The notes: generated by a model not told the origin, from the sequence alone. 64,000 nt of DNA from CAMTVQ01 sp947085255 (GCA_947085255.1 CAMTVQ010000008.1:24657-88656), one strand, 5' to 3'; numbered from the stretch's first letter, positions 18,081 through 27,886 are shown. Numbers and translations: made by a program.

Positions 18081-19334
18081 ATGGAACTCAAACGCGTAGT
18101 AGTAACAGGTTTAGGAGCATTAACTCCCATTGGTAATACCGTTCCAGAGTACTGGGATGCATTAATTAATGGGGTTAGCGGAGCCGATACTATTACGCGT
18201 TTTGATGCTTCAAAATTTAAAACAAAGTTTGCGTGTGAGGTAAAAAACCTAAATATCGAAGACTTTTTAGATAGAAAAGAAGCCCGTAAATTAGATCCGT
18301 TTGTACATTACGCCTTAGTAGCTACAGATGAAGCTGTAAGAACATCAGGAATTGACTTTTCACAACTCAATCCAGATCGTAATGGCGTTATTTGGGGCTC
18401 GGGTATAGGCGGATTGCGCACCTTTTTAGATGAGGTAACCGAATTTAATAAAGGCGATGGAACACCTCGTTTTAATCCCTTTTTTATCCCAAAAATGATA
18501 GCAGATATCGCCTCTGGGCATATCTCTATTAAGTACAACTTGCGTGGACCTAACTTTGTTACGGTATCTGCCTGCGCATCATCTACCAATGCACTTATTG
18601 ATGCCTTTAATTACATACGTTTAGGGAAAGCCGATATTATTGTATCTGGCGGCTCGGAAGCTGCTGTAAACGAGGCAGGTATGGGCGGTTTTAATGCCAT
18701 GCATGCCCTGTCAACTCGTAACGACTCCCCAAAAACAGCTTCGCGTCCTTTTGATGCCGATAGAGATGGATTTGTACTGGGAGAAGGTGCGGGAACCATT
18801 ATTTTAGAAGAATACGAACATGCCAAAAGGCGTGGCGCAAAAATATATGCCGAAATGGTAGGTGGGGGCATGAGTGCCGACGCCAATCATATTACAGCAC
18901 CACATCCTGAAGGTTTGGGCGCATTAAACGTAATGCGTAATGCCTTAGATGATGCAGGATTAACCACTGCGGATATTGATTATATTAATGTTCACGGTAC
19001 ATCTACTCCATTGGGTGATATTAGCGAGGCAAAAGCGATCGTTGGGTTATTTGGCGAAAATGCATTTAAACTCAATATCAGTTCTACAAAATCTATGACT
19101 GGTCACTTATTAGGTGCCGCAGGAGCTATAGAAAGCATTGCCTCTATCATGGCAATTCAACATGATATGGTTCCGCCTACAATTAACCATTTTACAGACG
19201 ATCCTCAGTTTGATCCTCGATTAAATCTTACCTTTAATAAAGCACAAAAACGTACTGTTAGAGCTGCTTTATGTAATACCTTTGGCTTTGGGGGACACAA
19301 TGCCTCTGTAATTTTCAAGAAGTTTGAAGGTTAA
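18081..19334 (+). CDS. fabF: Beta-ketoacyl-ACP synthase II
   Basis: A 417-residue condensing enzyme that elongates acyl-ACP with malonyl-ACP. The catalytic Cys is in TVSACASSTNAL, the two catalytic His are in VHGTSTPLGD and TGHLLGAAGA, and the conserved Lys is in STKSMTG. The glycine-rich end FGFGGHNASVIF is intact. It is directly coupled to acpP and followed by rnc after 18 bases. The Thr/Gly-rich loops and length fit FabF and not FabB or FabH. Confidence 0.97.
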   Translation: MELKRVVVTGLGALTPIGNTVPEYWDALINGVSGADTITRFDASKFKTKFACEVKNLNIEDFLDRKEARKLDPFVHYALVATDEAVRTSGIDFSQLNPDRNGVIWGSGIGGLRTFLDEVTEFNKGDGTPRFNPFFIPKMIADIASGHISIKYNLRGPNFVTVSACASSTNALIDAFNYIRLGKADIIVSGGSEAAVNEAGMGGFNAMHALSTRNDSPKTASRPFDADRDGFVLGEGAGTIILEEYEHAKRRGAKIYAEMVGGGMSADANHITAPHPEGLGALNVMRNALDDAGLTTADIDYINVHGTSTPLGDISEAKAIVGLFGENAFKLNISSTKSMTGHLLGAAGAIESIASIMAIQHDMVPPTINHFTDDPQFDPRLNLTFNKAQKRTVRAALCNTFGFGGHNASVIFKKFEG

Positions 19335-19352
19335 TCTATCCCCCACTTTGTA

Positions 19353-20090
19353 ATGACCGGTCTTTTTCGGCTCTATTTTTCTAAAGACAAAGAATACCTA
19401 AGATCTCTTAGTAATATTTTGGGTTTTGTGCCGCGTAATTTGGCGCTATATAAGTTGGCGTTTAAACATAAATCGGTAACAGCAGATACACGCAACGGCG
19501 TAAAAACGAATAACGAACGTTTAGAGTTTTTAGGTGATGCTATTTTGGGAGCAGTAGTAGGCGAAATGTTGTTTAAAAGATTCCCATTTAAGGATGAAGG
19601 CTTTTTAACAGAAACCCGTTCCAAAATTGTAAACCGTATTTTCTTAAATCAACTGGCACGCAAAATTGGCTTGGGCGAAATGATAAACCATAGCGCACAG
19701 CACAATAACCAGCAATTAGCGCAAAGCTCTATGTATGGCGATGCGTTTGAAGCACTTATTGGAGCTATTTACTTAGAGCGCGGGTATATTTTTACCAAAA
19801 GAGTAATCCTCAATCGTATTATTAAGCCGCATGTAGATATAGATGAGTTGGTGCTTCTGCAAACAAATTATAAAAGTAAATTGTACGAATACGCCCAACG
19901 GGAAGGCAAATCTATTGCGTTTGAATTGGCCCCTAAGGACGAAGAATCTGGACGCTTATTTACCATAATTGCCCTTATCGATAATCAAGAGGTTGGACGA
20001 GGTCAAGATCACAACAAAAAAAATGCAGAGAAAATTGCTTCCGAAAAGGCCTGCGAATTTTTAGGTATTCTAGTCAAAGAAACACTCTAA
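19353..20090 (+). CDS. rnc: Ribonuclease III
   Basis: A 245-residue RNase III that cleaves double-stranded RNA, including rRNA precursors. The catalytic signature NNERLEFLGDAILGAVV is near residue 53 and the second acidic site GDAFEALIGAIYLERG near residue 130. The C-terminal double-stranded RNA-binding domain runs from about residue 170 to 240 with KNAEKIASEKACEFL. The stop codon overlaps the start of the acyltransferase gene (TAATG), indicating coupling. A retron in the same genome depends on RNA processing and sometimes uses RNase III, though no link is shown here. Confidence 0.95.
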   Translation: MTGLFRLYFSKDKEYLRSLSNILGFVPRNLALYKLAFKHKSVTADTRNGVKTNNERLEFLGDAILGAVVGEMLFKRFPFKDEGFLTETRSKIVNRIFLNQLARKIGLGEMINHSAQHNNQQLAQSSMYGDAFEALIGAIYLERGYIFTKRVILNRIIKPHVDIDELVLLQTNYKSKLYEYAQREGKSIAFELAPKDEESGRLFTIIALIDNQEVGRGQDHNKKNAEKIASEKACEFLGILVKETL

Positions 20091-20839
20091 TGAGCATACT
20101 CCGAAAACTTATCGGCGCTATCCATCTGTTATGGGGAATATTGGTATTTGTTTCTGGAATGTTGATTACGTTGCCCTTTGTATTAATGGCAGCTTTTCTA
20201 TTTAAGGGAAGTAGAGCTATTCAAATTATCTTTTTCTTTTTAAATATCTGGGGGTATTGGATTATGCTACTTTGTTTTATGCCAGTATGGGTGTATGGTA
20301 AAGAAAAGCTAAAAAAGGGGCAGTCGTACGTGTATATATCTAACCACAACTCGTACTTAGACGCACCTATTATCGTAATTGCTAACAAAGCGGGCTTTAA
20401 GGCATTGGGTAAAATAGAGATGATGAAAATACCCGTCTTTAGCATGATTTACAGTAAGGTATGCGTATTGATAGATCGTAGCAGTAAAGAGAGCCGTGCA
20501 GCCAGTGTAGCGCAGTTGCGCGAAGAAATTGAAAAAGGAACGTCTATTCATATTTTTCCAGAAGGCACCATGAATAGAAATGAGGAGATTCCACTTACCG
20601 ATTTTTATGATGGAGCCTTTCGTTTGGCTATAGAAACCCAAACGCCAATAGTGCCCATTGCTATTATTAATGCACGTAAATTATTACCCCGAGATAATGC
20701 ACTGGCAATAAAGCCAGGTAAGGTTTACTGCCATTTTTTAGAACCCGTACCCGTAAATAAGTATACGGCAGATAGTTTAATAGAATTAAAGGCAGAGGTG
20801 CACAAGCAGTTAACCGAGGCCATACTTACCCACTCGTAA
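20090..20839 (+). CDS. 1-acyl-sn-glycerol-3-phosphate acyltransferase (PlsC family)
   Basis: A 249-residue membrane-associated acyltransferase. Two hydrophobic segments lie at residues 10-60. The catalytic motif NHNSYLD is near residue 85 and the second motif FPEGTMNR near residue 158. The family transfers an acyl group from acyl-ACP or acyl-CoA to lysophosphatidic acid, making phosphatidic acid on the inner membrane. Its position in an operon with acpP and fabF supports a lipid synthesis role. The end overlaps the EamA gene start by one base. Ornithine-lipid acyltransferases share the motifs and cannot be excluded. Confidence 0.85.
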   Translation: MSILRKLIGAIHLLWGILVFVSGMLITLPFVLMAAFLFKGSRAIQIIFFFLNIWGYWIMLLCFMPVWVYGKEKLKKGQSYVYISNHNSYLDAPIIVIANKAGFKALGKIEMMKIPVFSMIYSKVCVLIDRSSKESRAASVAQLREEIEKGTSIHIFPEGTMNRNEEIPLTDFYDGAFRLAIETQTPIVPIAIINARKLLPRDNALAIKPGKVYCHFLEPVPVNKYTADSLIELKAEVHKQLTEAILTHS

Positions 20840-21765
20840 TGCTGCAAAAAATAGGAATACACAGTGCACTGTTTTTAGTAGCACTTATTTATGCAGCAAC
20901 GTTTACCATTGCCAAGGAGGTAATGCCTGCTTATATCCACCCATTTGGGCTTATTGTAATACGTGTATGGGGCGCTACGCTGTTGTTGTGGACTACCCAC
21001 GCACTTGTTAGTACGGATAAGATTACCGTAAAGGCTGATTTTAAACTATTAATGTATTGTTCGGTGGTCGGTATTGCTGCCAATATGTTGTTGTTTTTTA
21101 AGGGTTTATCTCAAACAACACCCATAAATGGGGCGGTAATTATGGTAATGACACCATTATTTGTGTCGGTATTTGCCTATTTTATACTACAAGAGAGATT
21201 TAACTGGAAACGCGTGCTGGGCTTAGTAATCGGGTTGGTTGGAGCAATCTTTTTGTTGTTGCAATCAATAGGTGTGCAAAGTATGACAGCTTTTTCGGGA
21301 GATATCATGATTATGCTGAATGCCATTATATATGCCTATTACCTTATTATTGCTAAACCGTTGTTGCATAAATACAAACCACTTACGGTAATAAAATGGA
21401 CTTTTTTGTTTGGGGCAATTCTGGTATTACCCTTTGGACTTAATGATTTATTGCAGGTAGATTGGGCGCATATTCCGCTGCGTATTTACCTGTGTATTTT
21501 ATTCTTAATTGTTGGAGCTACTTATCTCACTTATTTGCTAAATGCTTGGGCATTGCGCTATGTCAACCCGTCGGTAGTGGGAGCCTATATTTATTTACAA
21601 CCAGTGCTGGCATCAATTATTGCTATAATGCTGGGTAAAGACGTACTCACATTGCCAAAAGCACTGTGTGCCATTGTTATCTTTATTGGGGTATATTTGG
21701 TAAGTTTTTCAGAAAAAATAGCGCTTAGAACTCTTTTTAAAAAGCAACAAGAAGAGCAAATCTAA
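20839..21765 (+). CDS. EamA/DMT-superfamily transporter
   Basis: A 308-residue protein with ten predicted transmembrane helices built from two EamA repeats (about residues 8-138 and 150-292). The conserved patterns include TTPINGAVIMVMTPLFV in the first repeat and NPSVVGAYIYLQPVLASI in the second. The family exports or imports small metabolites, and the substrate cannot be read from the sequence. It is coupled to the acyltransferase gene through a TAATG overlap. The C-terminal tail after residue 292 is cytoplasmic and basic. Confidence 0.85.
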   Translation: MLQKIGIHSALFLVALIYAATFTIAKEVMPAYIHPFGLIVIRVWGATLLLWTTHALVSTDKITVKADFKLLMYCSVVGIAANMLLFFKGLSQTTPINGAVIMVMTPLFVSVFAYFILQERFNWKRVLGLVIGLVGAIFLLLQSIGVQSMTAFSGDIMIMLNAIIYAYYLIIAKPLLHKYKPLTVIKWTFLFGAILVLPFGLNDLLQVDWAHIPLRIYLCILFLIVGATYLTYLLNAWALRYVNPSVVGAYIYLQPVLASIIAIMLGKDVLTLPKALCAIVIFIGVYLVSFSEKIALRTLFKKQQEEQI

Positions 21766-21804
21766 GAAGTAATCCATAGAGAGCCACTTATCGAATATAC
21801 TTAT

Positions 21805-22914
21805 ATGCGTTGGTCATTACTTTTTCTTTGTGGAATTATTGTTGGCTGTACAGCATTGCCTAAAAAGGCAGCAACGCCTCAGGCTATAGCCCCTGTTCAA
21901 TTGGGAGATATTAATATTAATAATTTAGTCACCTTTTTGCCAAGAAAAGCAACAATCACTTTTGAAATAAAGAAGCAATCTTCATTGCATGATTCTATCT
22001 CCTTAGTTGCGGTAAATAAAACATGGACAAAAACAGCATATGTAGCCTTTAGTGCTGCGGCACGAAACACATGGGAAATTAGGCTAATTGACTGGGCAAG
22101 CGGCAAGGATGAAGCTATTATTGGTGCTGATATGGCAAATCGATTTTTAGGGCACCCTACAGCCTTAAACTGGGTGCATCCAGATACACTTGTAGCCATC
22201 ATTGCAAATGGCTCATCGGGATATATAAAGCTAAACTTAAATGTAACAAAGCTTACTACTATTTCGGAATCAGATGTGTTGCCCCTTGATAAGGCCACAA
22301 GCATTGTTCTTTCGGCAGCGCAGCTAAAGCAATTAAACGAACTTGCCACTATTTATCCTGCATATAAACCAGATGCATTGGCAGATATGATTAAAAATAC
22401 GTGGTATCCAGTAACAGACAATTTATACCTGGGTCAGATTAGCTATGCTGGTTACGATAATGATATCCGTTTATGGGACTTAAAGGAAAAGACAAATAAG
22501 CGCGTATTGTCTTTTGCAGGTTTGCCTGGCTTTAACAAATCGTTAAAGGCAGTTACGGTAATAGGTAAAAATGTAGTATTTGCTATTACTAAAAAGCAGC
22601 GAACGGTTGGATTATATCAAATAGATTTAATGGGTAATAATTTGTGTAATATTAGTGAGGGCAGCGAAGCCAATCTTGAAGGCATAACGTGGCTTAAAAA
22701 AGGAGAATATACAGGTCTGCTTACAGCATATTCGCAACTTGGGGCTATAAATGTATTGTATCGAACGCAATACGCTTGGTATACGGTAAGTGATACTGAT
22801 TTTAAAAATATATACTTTCATCAAAATAACCCCGAATGTGTAGTGCTAAAAAAAGCGGCTGGCAAATGGTTTATTGGTAAAGGTGCTTACCTTATTAATA
22901 TCCCCGAAAAGTAA
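21805..22914 (+). CDS. Lipoprotein of unknown function with propeller-like repeats
   Basis: A 369-residue predicted lipoprotein: the signal sequence ends in IIVGC. The body contains spaced segments such as YDNDIRLWDLKEKTNKRVLSF and TVGLYQIDLMGNNLCNIS, which look like TolB/WD40-type propeller blades. No catalytic motif was recognised. It lies 39 bases after the transporter gene and 49 bases before the yicC-like gene, so it may be part of the same transcript. An envelope location is inferred from the lipobox. Confidence 0.6.
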   Translation: MRWSLLFLCGIIVGCTALPKKAATPQAIAPVQLGDININNLVTFLPRKATITFEIKKQSSLHDSISLVAVNKTWTKTAYVAFSAAARNTWEIRLIDWASGKDEAIIGADMANRFLGHPTALNWVHPDTLVAIIANGSSGYIKLNLNVTKLTTISESDVLPLDKATSIVLSAAQLKQLNELATIYPAYKPDALADMIKNTWYPVTDNLYLGQISYAGYDNDIRLWDLKEKTNKRVLSFAGLPGFNKSLKAVTVIGKNVVFAITKKQRTVGLYQIDLMGNNLCNISEGSEANLEGITWLKKGEYTGLLTAYSQLGAINVLYRTQYAWYTVSDTDFKNIYFHQNNPECVVLKKAAGKWFIGKGAYLINIPEK

Positions 22915-22963
22915 AGCGCTTTTTTGCCACAATGATAATGGATATATTATCTATTTTTGACGA

Positions 22964-23842
22964 ATGATACGATCCATGACTGGTTTTGGCTCATTTACCC
23001 ACGATGGAGAATCGATAAAGGTAAGTGTAGAAATTAAATCACTTAACAGTAAGTTTTTAGAACTTAACCTAAAGTTGCCTAAAAACTATAACGACCAAGA
23101 AATTTTTATTCGTAACGAATGTTCGCGCTTGATAGAGCGTGGTAAAGCCAGTGTTGCTATTAGTATAGAAAGAAAAAATAGTACTGTGCAATCTGTTGTA
23201 ATTAATAAAGAGCTTGCCGCAGCGTATTATAGTCAGCTAACCCAATTGGCAACTAGTTTACAGGCAGATACAGCATTACTACTTAACGAAGTATTAAAAA
23301 TGCCCGATGTGATTAGCTCTAAGGAAGAAGTAGCTGATGAACAGGAGTGGGAAAGCGTACTTACGGCATTTAAGCAAGCATTTAATAATTTCGACACATT
23401 TAGATTAGATGAAGGAAAAGCACTTGCAACTGATTTACGCTTGCGTATAGTAGGTATTTTAGGCCTGCTTGATAAGGTTTCTGTAGAAGAACCAAAACGT
23501 GTTCCGCAGATAAAAGATCGGTTGAATCAGCTACTAGCAGATGCAGTTGGTGCCGAAAATGTAGATACCAATAGATTGGAGCAAGAGCTAATTTATTATG
23601 TAGAGAAGTATGATATTACCGAAGAAAAGGTGCGCTTGAAAACACATTGCGATTACTTTTTAGAAGTAATGGATGCAACAGCAGCATCAAATGGGAAAAA
23701 GTTAGCATTTATTACCCAAGAAATAGGCAGAGAGATAAATACATTGGGTGCAAAAGCCAATGCCGTAACCATACAGCAGTATGTGGTAAGTATGAAAGAT
23801 GAGTTGGAAAAAATGAAGGAGCAACTTAATAACGTGCTATAG
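22964..23842 (+). CDS. YicC/YloC family endoribonuclease
   Basis: A 292-residue YicC-family protein. It starts with the family signature MIRSMTGFGS, which fixes the start codon, and ends with the C-terminal domain DUF1732 (EIGREINTLGAKANAVTIQQYVVSMKDELEKMKEQLNNV). E. coli YicC and B. subtilis YloC have been reported to act as ribonucleases, including on small RNAs. The gene is followed after one base by gmk, a conserved pairing. A TATTTTTG box only 4 bases ahead of the ATG (22952-22959) could give a transcript with almost no leader. Confidence 0.92.
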   Translation: MIRSMTGFGSFTHDGESIKVSVEIKSLNSKFLELNLKLPKNYNDQEIFIRNECSRLIERGKASVAISIERKNSTVQSVVINKELAAAYYSQLTQLATSLQADTALLLNEVLKMPDVISSKEEVADEQEWESVLTAFKQAFNNFDTFRLDEGKALATDLRLRIVGILGLLDKVSVEEPKRVPQIKDRLNQLLADAVGAENVDTNRLEQELIYYVEKYDITEEKVRLKTHCDYFLEVMDATAASNGKKLAFITQEIGREINTLGAKANAVTIQQYVVSMKDELEKMKEQLNNVL

Positions 23843-23843
23843 T

Positions 23844-24410
23844 ATGCAGGGTAAACTCATTATTTTCTCAGCACCATCTGGGGCTGGTAAAACTACCATT
23901 GTGCGTCACCTGCTTAAAAAGATGCCTCAGTTGCAGTTTTCGGTTTCGGCTACGACACGAGCTGCCCGTGGAGAAGAGCAACATGGGGTGGACTATTATT
24001 TTTTAAGTCAAGCTGATTTTTTACATAAGATAGCTAACCACGAGTTTGTTGAATTTGAAGAAGTGTACGAAGGCACGTATTACGGCACCTTACGTGCCGA
24101 AATTGAACGTATTTGGCAACAAGGCAAACACGTAATTTTTGATGTAGATGTGGTTGGTGGTCTGCATCTCAAGAAAAAATTTGGAGCGCAAGCGTTAGCT
24201 GTATTTGTGCAGCCTCCTTCAGTTGCGGTACTAGCCGAACGCTTGAGCGGAAGAGGTACGGATAGTGCCGAAAGTCTACAAAAACGCATTGCAAAAGCCG
24301 AAAAAGAACTCAGCTACGCCGATAAGTTTGATGTAGTATTACTAAACGACGAATTAGAGAAAAGCTGTGCAGAAGCAGAAGCTTTAGTAGCCCAATTTAT
24401 TGCCACTTAA
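23844..24410 (+). CDS. gmk: Guanylate kinase
   Basis: A 188-residue guanylate kinase that phosphorylates GMP with ATP. The P-loop is SAPSGAGKTT near residues 9-18, the GMP-binding segment includes SVSATTRAARGEEQHGVDYYF, and the lid region is near LSGRGTDSAESLQKRI. The complete fold is present and the length is normal. It sits one base after the yicC-like gene. Its 3' end overlaps gldD, on the other strand, by 14 bases. Confidence 0.96.
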   Translation: MQGKLIIFSAPSGAGKTTIVRHLLKKMPQLQFSVSATTRAARGEEQHGVDYYFLSQADFLHKIANHEFVEFEEVYEGTYYGTLRAEIERIWQQGKHVIFDVDVVGGLHLKKKFGAQALAVFVQPPSVAVLAERLSGRGTDSAESLQKRIAKAEKELSYADKFDVVLLNDELEKSCAEAEALVAQFIAT

Positions 24411-24972
24411 AGCTCTTAATCAGCACCTCTATATCCTTTTTTACAAAATCTAAAACTGGTTTTATCGAATCCATTTGTGGCTCTACCGAAAAGTAGAGCG
24501 CACCACGTAGGTAATGCTTGTTGCTATCGGTAAGGAAAAATTGTAGGTTAGAAGCTGTATTTCCCTCAATACCATACACCAATCCGTACACTTTATTTTC
24601 CACATTATTTATTCTAAACTCGTCAATGGATTCAGCTTTTATGGTGTGTTTAAATGCCAGTTTTCGGGTATCTTCTGTAAGTGCACTGTAAATAGCTTCG
24701 TTTGTAAGTGCTTTGTAACTTAAGTGAATACGCCCTTTAAACTGCGGCATATCTATATTTAGCCAGCAAGGTTCGGCGTCTCTAGAACTATCGGGTATTA
24801 CTCTTGCATAGGTAGGGTAATCGAAGCTAAAGGGGCAGGTAGCTGTGTAGCGCACATAAGCTTTTTTTGGTAACTCTATCCTGAAAAAACCACGTGGTTT
24901 TGGACTGTAATCCGAGCTGCCACATCCGTACAGGCTTGCAACAATAAGAAGTAGTAAAAGGTATTTACTCAT
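24397..24972 (-). CDS. gldD: Gliding motility lipoprotein GldD
   Basis: A 191-residue lipoprotein with the lipobox ASLYGC. The mature start SDYSPKPRGFFRIELPKKAY is the signature of GldD, an envelope protein required for gliding in Flavobacterium and associated with T9SS function. It overlaps gldE by 8 bases, matching the conserved gldE-gldD pair. The 3' end overlaps gmk tail-to-tail. Molecular function is not established for the family. Presence of gldD does not itself prove that this organism glides. Confidence 0.92.
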   Translation of the reverse strand: MSKYLLLLLIVASLYGCGSSDYSPKPRGFFRIELPKKAYVRYTATCPFSFDYPTYARVIPDSSRDAEPCWLNIDMPQFKGRIHLSYKALTNEAIYSALTEDTRKLAFKHTIKAESIDEFRINNVENKVYGLVYGIEGNTASNLQFFLTDSNKHYLRGALYFSVEPQMDSIKPVLDFVKKDIEVLIKSFKWQ

Positions 24973-26287
24973 GCGTTACCGAAATTTTAACTCGTTTTAT
25001 GCGTTTTTTATCAGCCGATTCAACGGTAAACGTATAGTTTTTGTGTGCAATTTTCTCGTTTATATGTACAAATCTGCCGGCAAGTTCTAGTACTAATCCA
25101 CCAATAGTATCGGCTTCGCCACGTACTTCCTCAAACGGAGCATCTGGCAAGTTCATTAGGCGGTAAATATCATTAAGGGCTGTTTTTCCATCAAATACAT
25201 AAGTGTTGGCATCCAATTTTGAATACTTTAGCTCATCTTCCAGTTCATCGTATTCGTCATTAATTTCACCTACTAATTCCTCCAAAATATCTTCCAGCGT
25301 AGCAATACCAGCCGTGCCACCGTACTCATCCACCACAATGGCCATGTGCGTGCGTTTTGCTTTAAAATCACGCAGCAAATCATCTATTTTAATGCTTTCG
25401 GGTACAAAAAAAGGTGTACGTAGTAGTTTTTGCCAGTTGGAATTATTGCCGTTACTTCTACTAATAAGTAAGTCCTTTACGTTTAATATACCCTTAATAT
25501 TATCGAAGGAGTTTTCGTAAACTGGTATGCGCGAGTAGCCTGCTTCTGTTACTTTACGTAACACTTCTTCTTGCGAAATGGTAATAGAAAGTGCCACAAC
25601 ATCCGTACGCGAGCACATAATTTGTTTTACCGATAAACTGCTAAAATTGGCAATTCCACGTAAAATCAGACGCTCCTCTTCGCTTTCCTCATTAATATCT
25701 TGATGGTCGTTCAGCCGGTTAAACTCTTGCGGAGTAATCTTAAAAGGAGGCTTAATTACCGTATTTATTACCTTCAAAAAGTAGAGCAGCATATTGGTAA
25801 GTGGAGTAAGCAAACCACTAATTGCCCACACCAAAGGGTAAGTGTATTCGGCAAATAGCACGTTGTTTTTTTGTGCAAAAATTTTGGGTAAAAATAAGCA
25901 TGCCACGATTAAAAAAAGCGCAAGCGCAATGCCTGTTACGGCAAAAATAGCCGAGCTTTCCAGTAAGCCATACAACCAATTATTGATAATGAAATAGGCA
26001 GTAAGTATAATGCTTACCATCAGCATAGCATGTGCGGTATGCAGTACTGCGCGCAAGCTAAATGGCTTATCGAGCAGGGCAAGTAACTTTGCATGAATAG
26101 GTTTTTCGCTTTTCTTGAGTTCCGCTATTTGCGATAGTTTAATCGTCAAAAAAGCAGTTTCTGCTATGCTTGTAAATGTAAGCAGGCAAAACAGAAAAAA
26201 GAGCAGCACTGCATTGTAAAGTGCAGTGCTGTCGGTTATAACCTGTACGAGTAATAAGGGATGTAAAAAAGAGTAGGGTAGGTCCAA
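24965..26287 (-). CDS. gldE: Gliding motility-associated protein GldE (CNNM/CorC-type, CBS domains)
   Basis: A 440-residue membrane protein. The N-terminal CNNM-type domain has four helices (about residues 22-180), followed by two CBS domains (SVKQIMCSRTDVVALS and PFFVPESIKIDDLLRDFKAKRTHMAIVVDEYGGTAGIATLEDILEELVGEI) and a CorC_HlyC domain at the C-terminus. GldE overproduction partially compensates for some gldB defects in Flavobacterium. It lies 30 bases after ssb and overlaps gldD, reproducing the ssb-gldE-gldD order. Confidence 0.92.
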   Translation of the reverse strand: MDLPYSFLHPLLLVQVITDSTALYNAVLLFFLFCLLTFTSIAETAFLTIKLSQIAELKKSEKPIHAKLLALLDKPFSLRAVLHTAHAMLMVSIILTAYFIINNWLYGLLESSAIFAVTGIALALFLIVACLFLPKIFAQKNNVLFAEYTYPLVWAISGLLTPLTNMLLYFLKVINTVIKPPFKITPQEFNRLNDHQDINEESEEERLILRGIANFSSLSVKQIMCSRTDVVALSITISQEEVLRKVTEAGYSRIPVYENSFDNIKGILNVKDLLISRSNGNNSNWQKLLRTPFFVPESIKIDDLLRDFKAKRTHMAIVVDEYGGTAGIATLEDILEELVGEINDEYDELEDELKYSKLDANTYVFDGKTALNDIYRLMNLPDAPFEEVRGEADTIGGLVLELAGRFVHINEKIAHKNYTFTVESADKKRIKRVKISVTHE

Positions 26288-26317
26288 AATTAGTTGATTG
26301 GGTAAAATGGCGTTGTT

Positions 26318-26764
26318 TTAAAATGGTAAATCATCCACTTCAGCACTTGCCATTGGAGGTGCTGTGGTTAAAGGTGCATCTTTGGCTTCCATAGCGGCAT
26401 GGTTTATAGGCTCACTGGTATTGGTGTCGTTGCTGTCTTTGCGGTCCAGCATCATAAAATTATCGGCTACTATTTCGGTTGTATAGCGTTTTTCTCCATT
26501 CTTTTCGTACGAACGGGTACGCAATTTACCTTCCACATACACCATTTTGCCTTTCGATAAATATTTCCCAGCAATATCTGCCAAGCCGCGCCATACCACA
26601 ATGTTGTGCCATTCGGTTTGTTCTACGCGTACGCCTTCTTTGTTGGTATAATTTTCAGAGGTAGCGAGCGTAAAACTGGCTACTGCTGTGCCTCCTTCTA
26701 AGTGGCGTACTTCAGGGTCTTTGCCTAAGCGACCCACTAAAATTACTTTGTTTACTCCAGACAT
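26318..26764 (-). CDS. ssb: Single-stranded DNA-binding protein
   Basis: A 148-residue SSB. The OB-fold covers residues 3-105, with NKVILVGRLGKDPEVR at the start and WHNIVVWRGLADIAGKYLSKG in the core. The linker is short, and the acidic tip VDDLPF is the conserved protein-interaction tail. It binds single-stranded DNA as a tetramer in replication and repair. It sits between mutY (11 bases upstream) and gldE, an ordering common in Bacteroidota. Confidence 0.96.
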   Translation of the reverse strand: MSGVNKVILVGRLGKDPEVRHLEGGTAVASFTLATSENYTNKEGVRVEQTEWHNIVVWRGLADIAGKYLSKGKMVYVEGKLRTRSYEKNGEKRYTTEIVADNFMMLDRKDSNDTNTSEPINHAAMEAKDAPLTTAPPMASAEVDDLPF

Positions 26765-26775
26765 GGTTTTAAAAT

Positions 26776-27831
26776 TTAAGGTTGAACATAAAAACTTTGT
26801 TGTAAATATCGGTTAAGTAATTGAGGTAATGCAAATTTTTTAATCGATTTTTTTTCGACAATCAGCAAGTTAGGCTGAGCTGCTAATTTGGCTACTTCTA
26901 AGTGCCAAAAACGTGCAAAAATACGTTGATGTGATAATAAATGCTTATTGTAACTAGAAATATGGGTAATAATGGGGGCAAGCGTTTGAATGTAGCTTTG
27001 ATAAAAATCAGTTTGCATTACTTCGGTCTCCGAGAAATCTGCGGGGCTTTCCCACAGAGGAAATTGATACAAATGCTGCCAAATATCTTTGTCTATCCTT
27101 TTTTGCAGATATATATTAGCATCGGCATCGGTAACAATGAAATAATTAAAATACCTGTTGGTAACACGTTGTTTTTTCGACTTTACGGGCAAGGTAGTAA
27201 TGCTGTTATTTTGCAAAGCAATACACGAAGTATTCAAGGGGCAATCGCTGCAATTGGGTTGAGCTGGTTTGCATTGTAGTGCACCAAACTCCATAATGCC
27301 TTGGTTATAGTCGGCAACGTTTTCTTTGGGTAATAAAGACTGTGCTGCTGCTGCAAATTCCTTTTTTCCTATAGTGCTATCAATGGCGGTTTCTATTCCA
27401 AAATAGCGCGATAATACCCTATATACATTGCCATCTACCACAGCTACAGGCTCAGCAAAAGCAAAGGAAGCAATTGCGGCAGCACTATAAGGGCCAATGC
27501 CTTTTAAGGTAAGCAACTCGGCATAAGTGCTTGGAAATTTTCCACCGTGCATTTCCATTACCTGTATGGCGGTTTTGTGCATATTCCGTCCTCTGCTGTA
27601 ATAGCCTAATCCTTGCCACAAGTGTAAAATATCAGACTCAGTAGCAGCAGCAAAATCCTGTACAGTAGGATAAGCAGCTAAAAAACGTTCGAAATAGGGA
27701 GTGCCTTGTTCTACACGAGTTTGCTGCATGATAATCTCCGACAGCCAAATAATATAAGGGTCGTTGATATGGCGCCAAGGCAGATCGCGTTTGTTGTGTT
27801 GGTACCAATGGAGAATGACTTGACTAAACAT
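26776..27831 (-). CDS. mutY: A/G-specific adenine glycosylase
   Basis: About 351 residues from the ATG at 27831; the in-frame TTG codons just upstream are less likely. The enzyme removes adenine mispaired with 8-oxoguanine. The opening HWYQHNKRDLPWRHI, the helix-hairpin-helix LTLKGIGPYSAAAIASFAF with the catalytic Asp in AVVDGNVYRVLSR, and the 4Fe-4S ligands CKPAQPNCSDCPLNTSC are all present. The C-terminal NUDIX-like domain recognises 8-oxoguanine. In many Bacteroidota the divergent neighbour is an HU gene, which here is displaced by about 9 kb. Confidence 0.95.
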   Translation of the reverse strand: MFSQVILHWYQHNKRDLPWRHINDPYIIWLSEIIMQQTRVEQGTPYFERFLAAYPTVQDFAAATESDILHLWQGLGYYSRGRNMHKTAIQVMEMHGGKFPSTYAELLTLKGIGPYSAAAIASFAFAEPVAVVDGNVYRVLSRYFGIETAIDSTIGKKEFAAAAQSLLPKENVADYNQGIMEFGALQCKPAQPNCSDCPLNTSCIALQNNSITTLPVKSKKQRVTNRYFNYFIVTDADANIYLQKRIDKDIWQHLYQFPLWESPADFSETEVMQTDFYQSYIQTLAPIITHISSYNKHLLSHQRIFARFWHLEVAKLAAQPNLLIVEKKSIKKFALPQLLNRYLQQSFYVQP

Positions 27832-27861
27832 GCACAACAAGGATAGGCAATAGAAACAACT

Positions 27862-27886
27862 TTTAGAAAGTTCGGCGCTTTCTAAA
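27862..27886. terminator. Hairpin between mutY and the WYL regulator gene, terminator-like
   Basis: Arms tttagaaag and ctttctaaa form a perfect 9-bp stem with a 7-base loop. On the minus strand it lies 34 bases after the WYL gene stop and is followed by a short T-poor stretch, so it is a weak terminator candidate. It also marks the junction between mutY and the island. Confidence 0.4.
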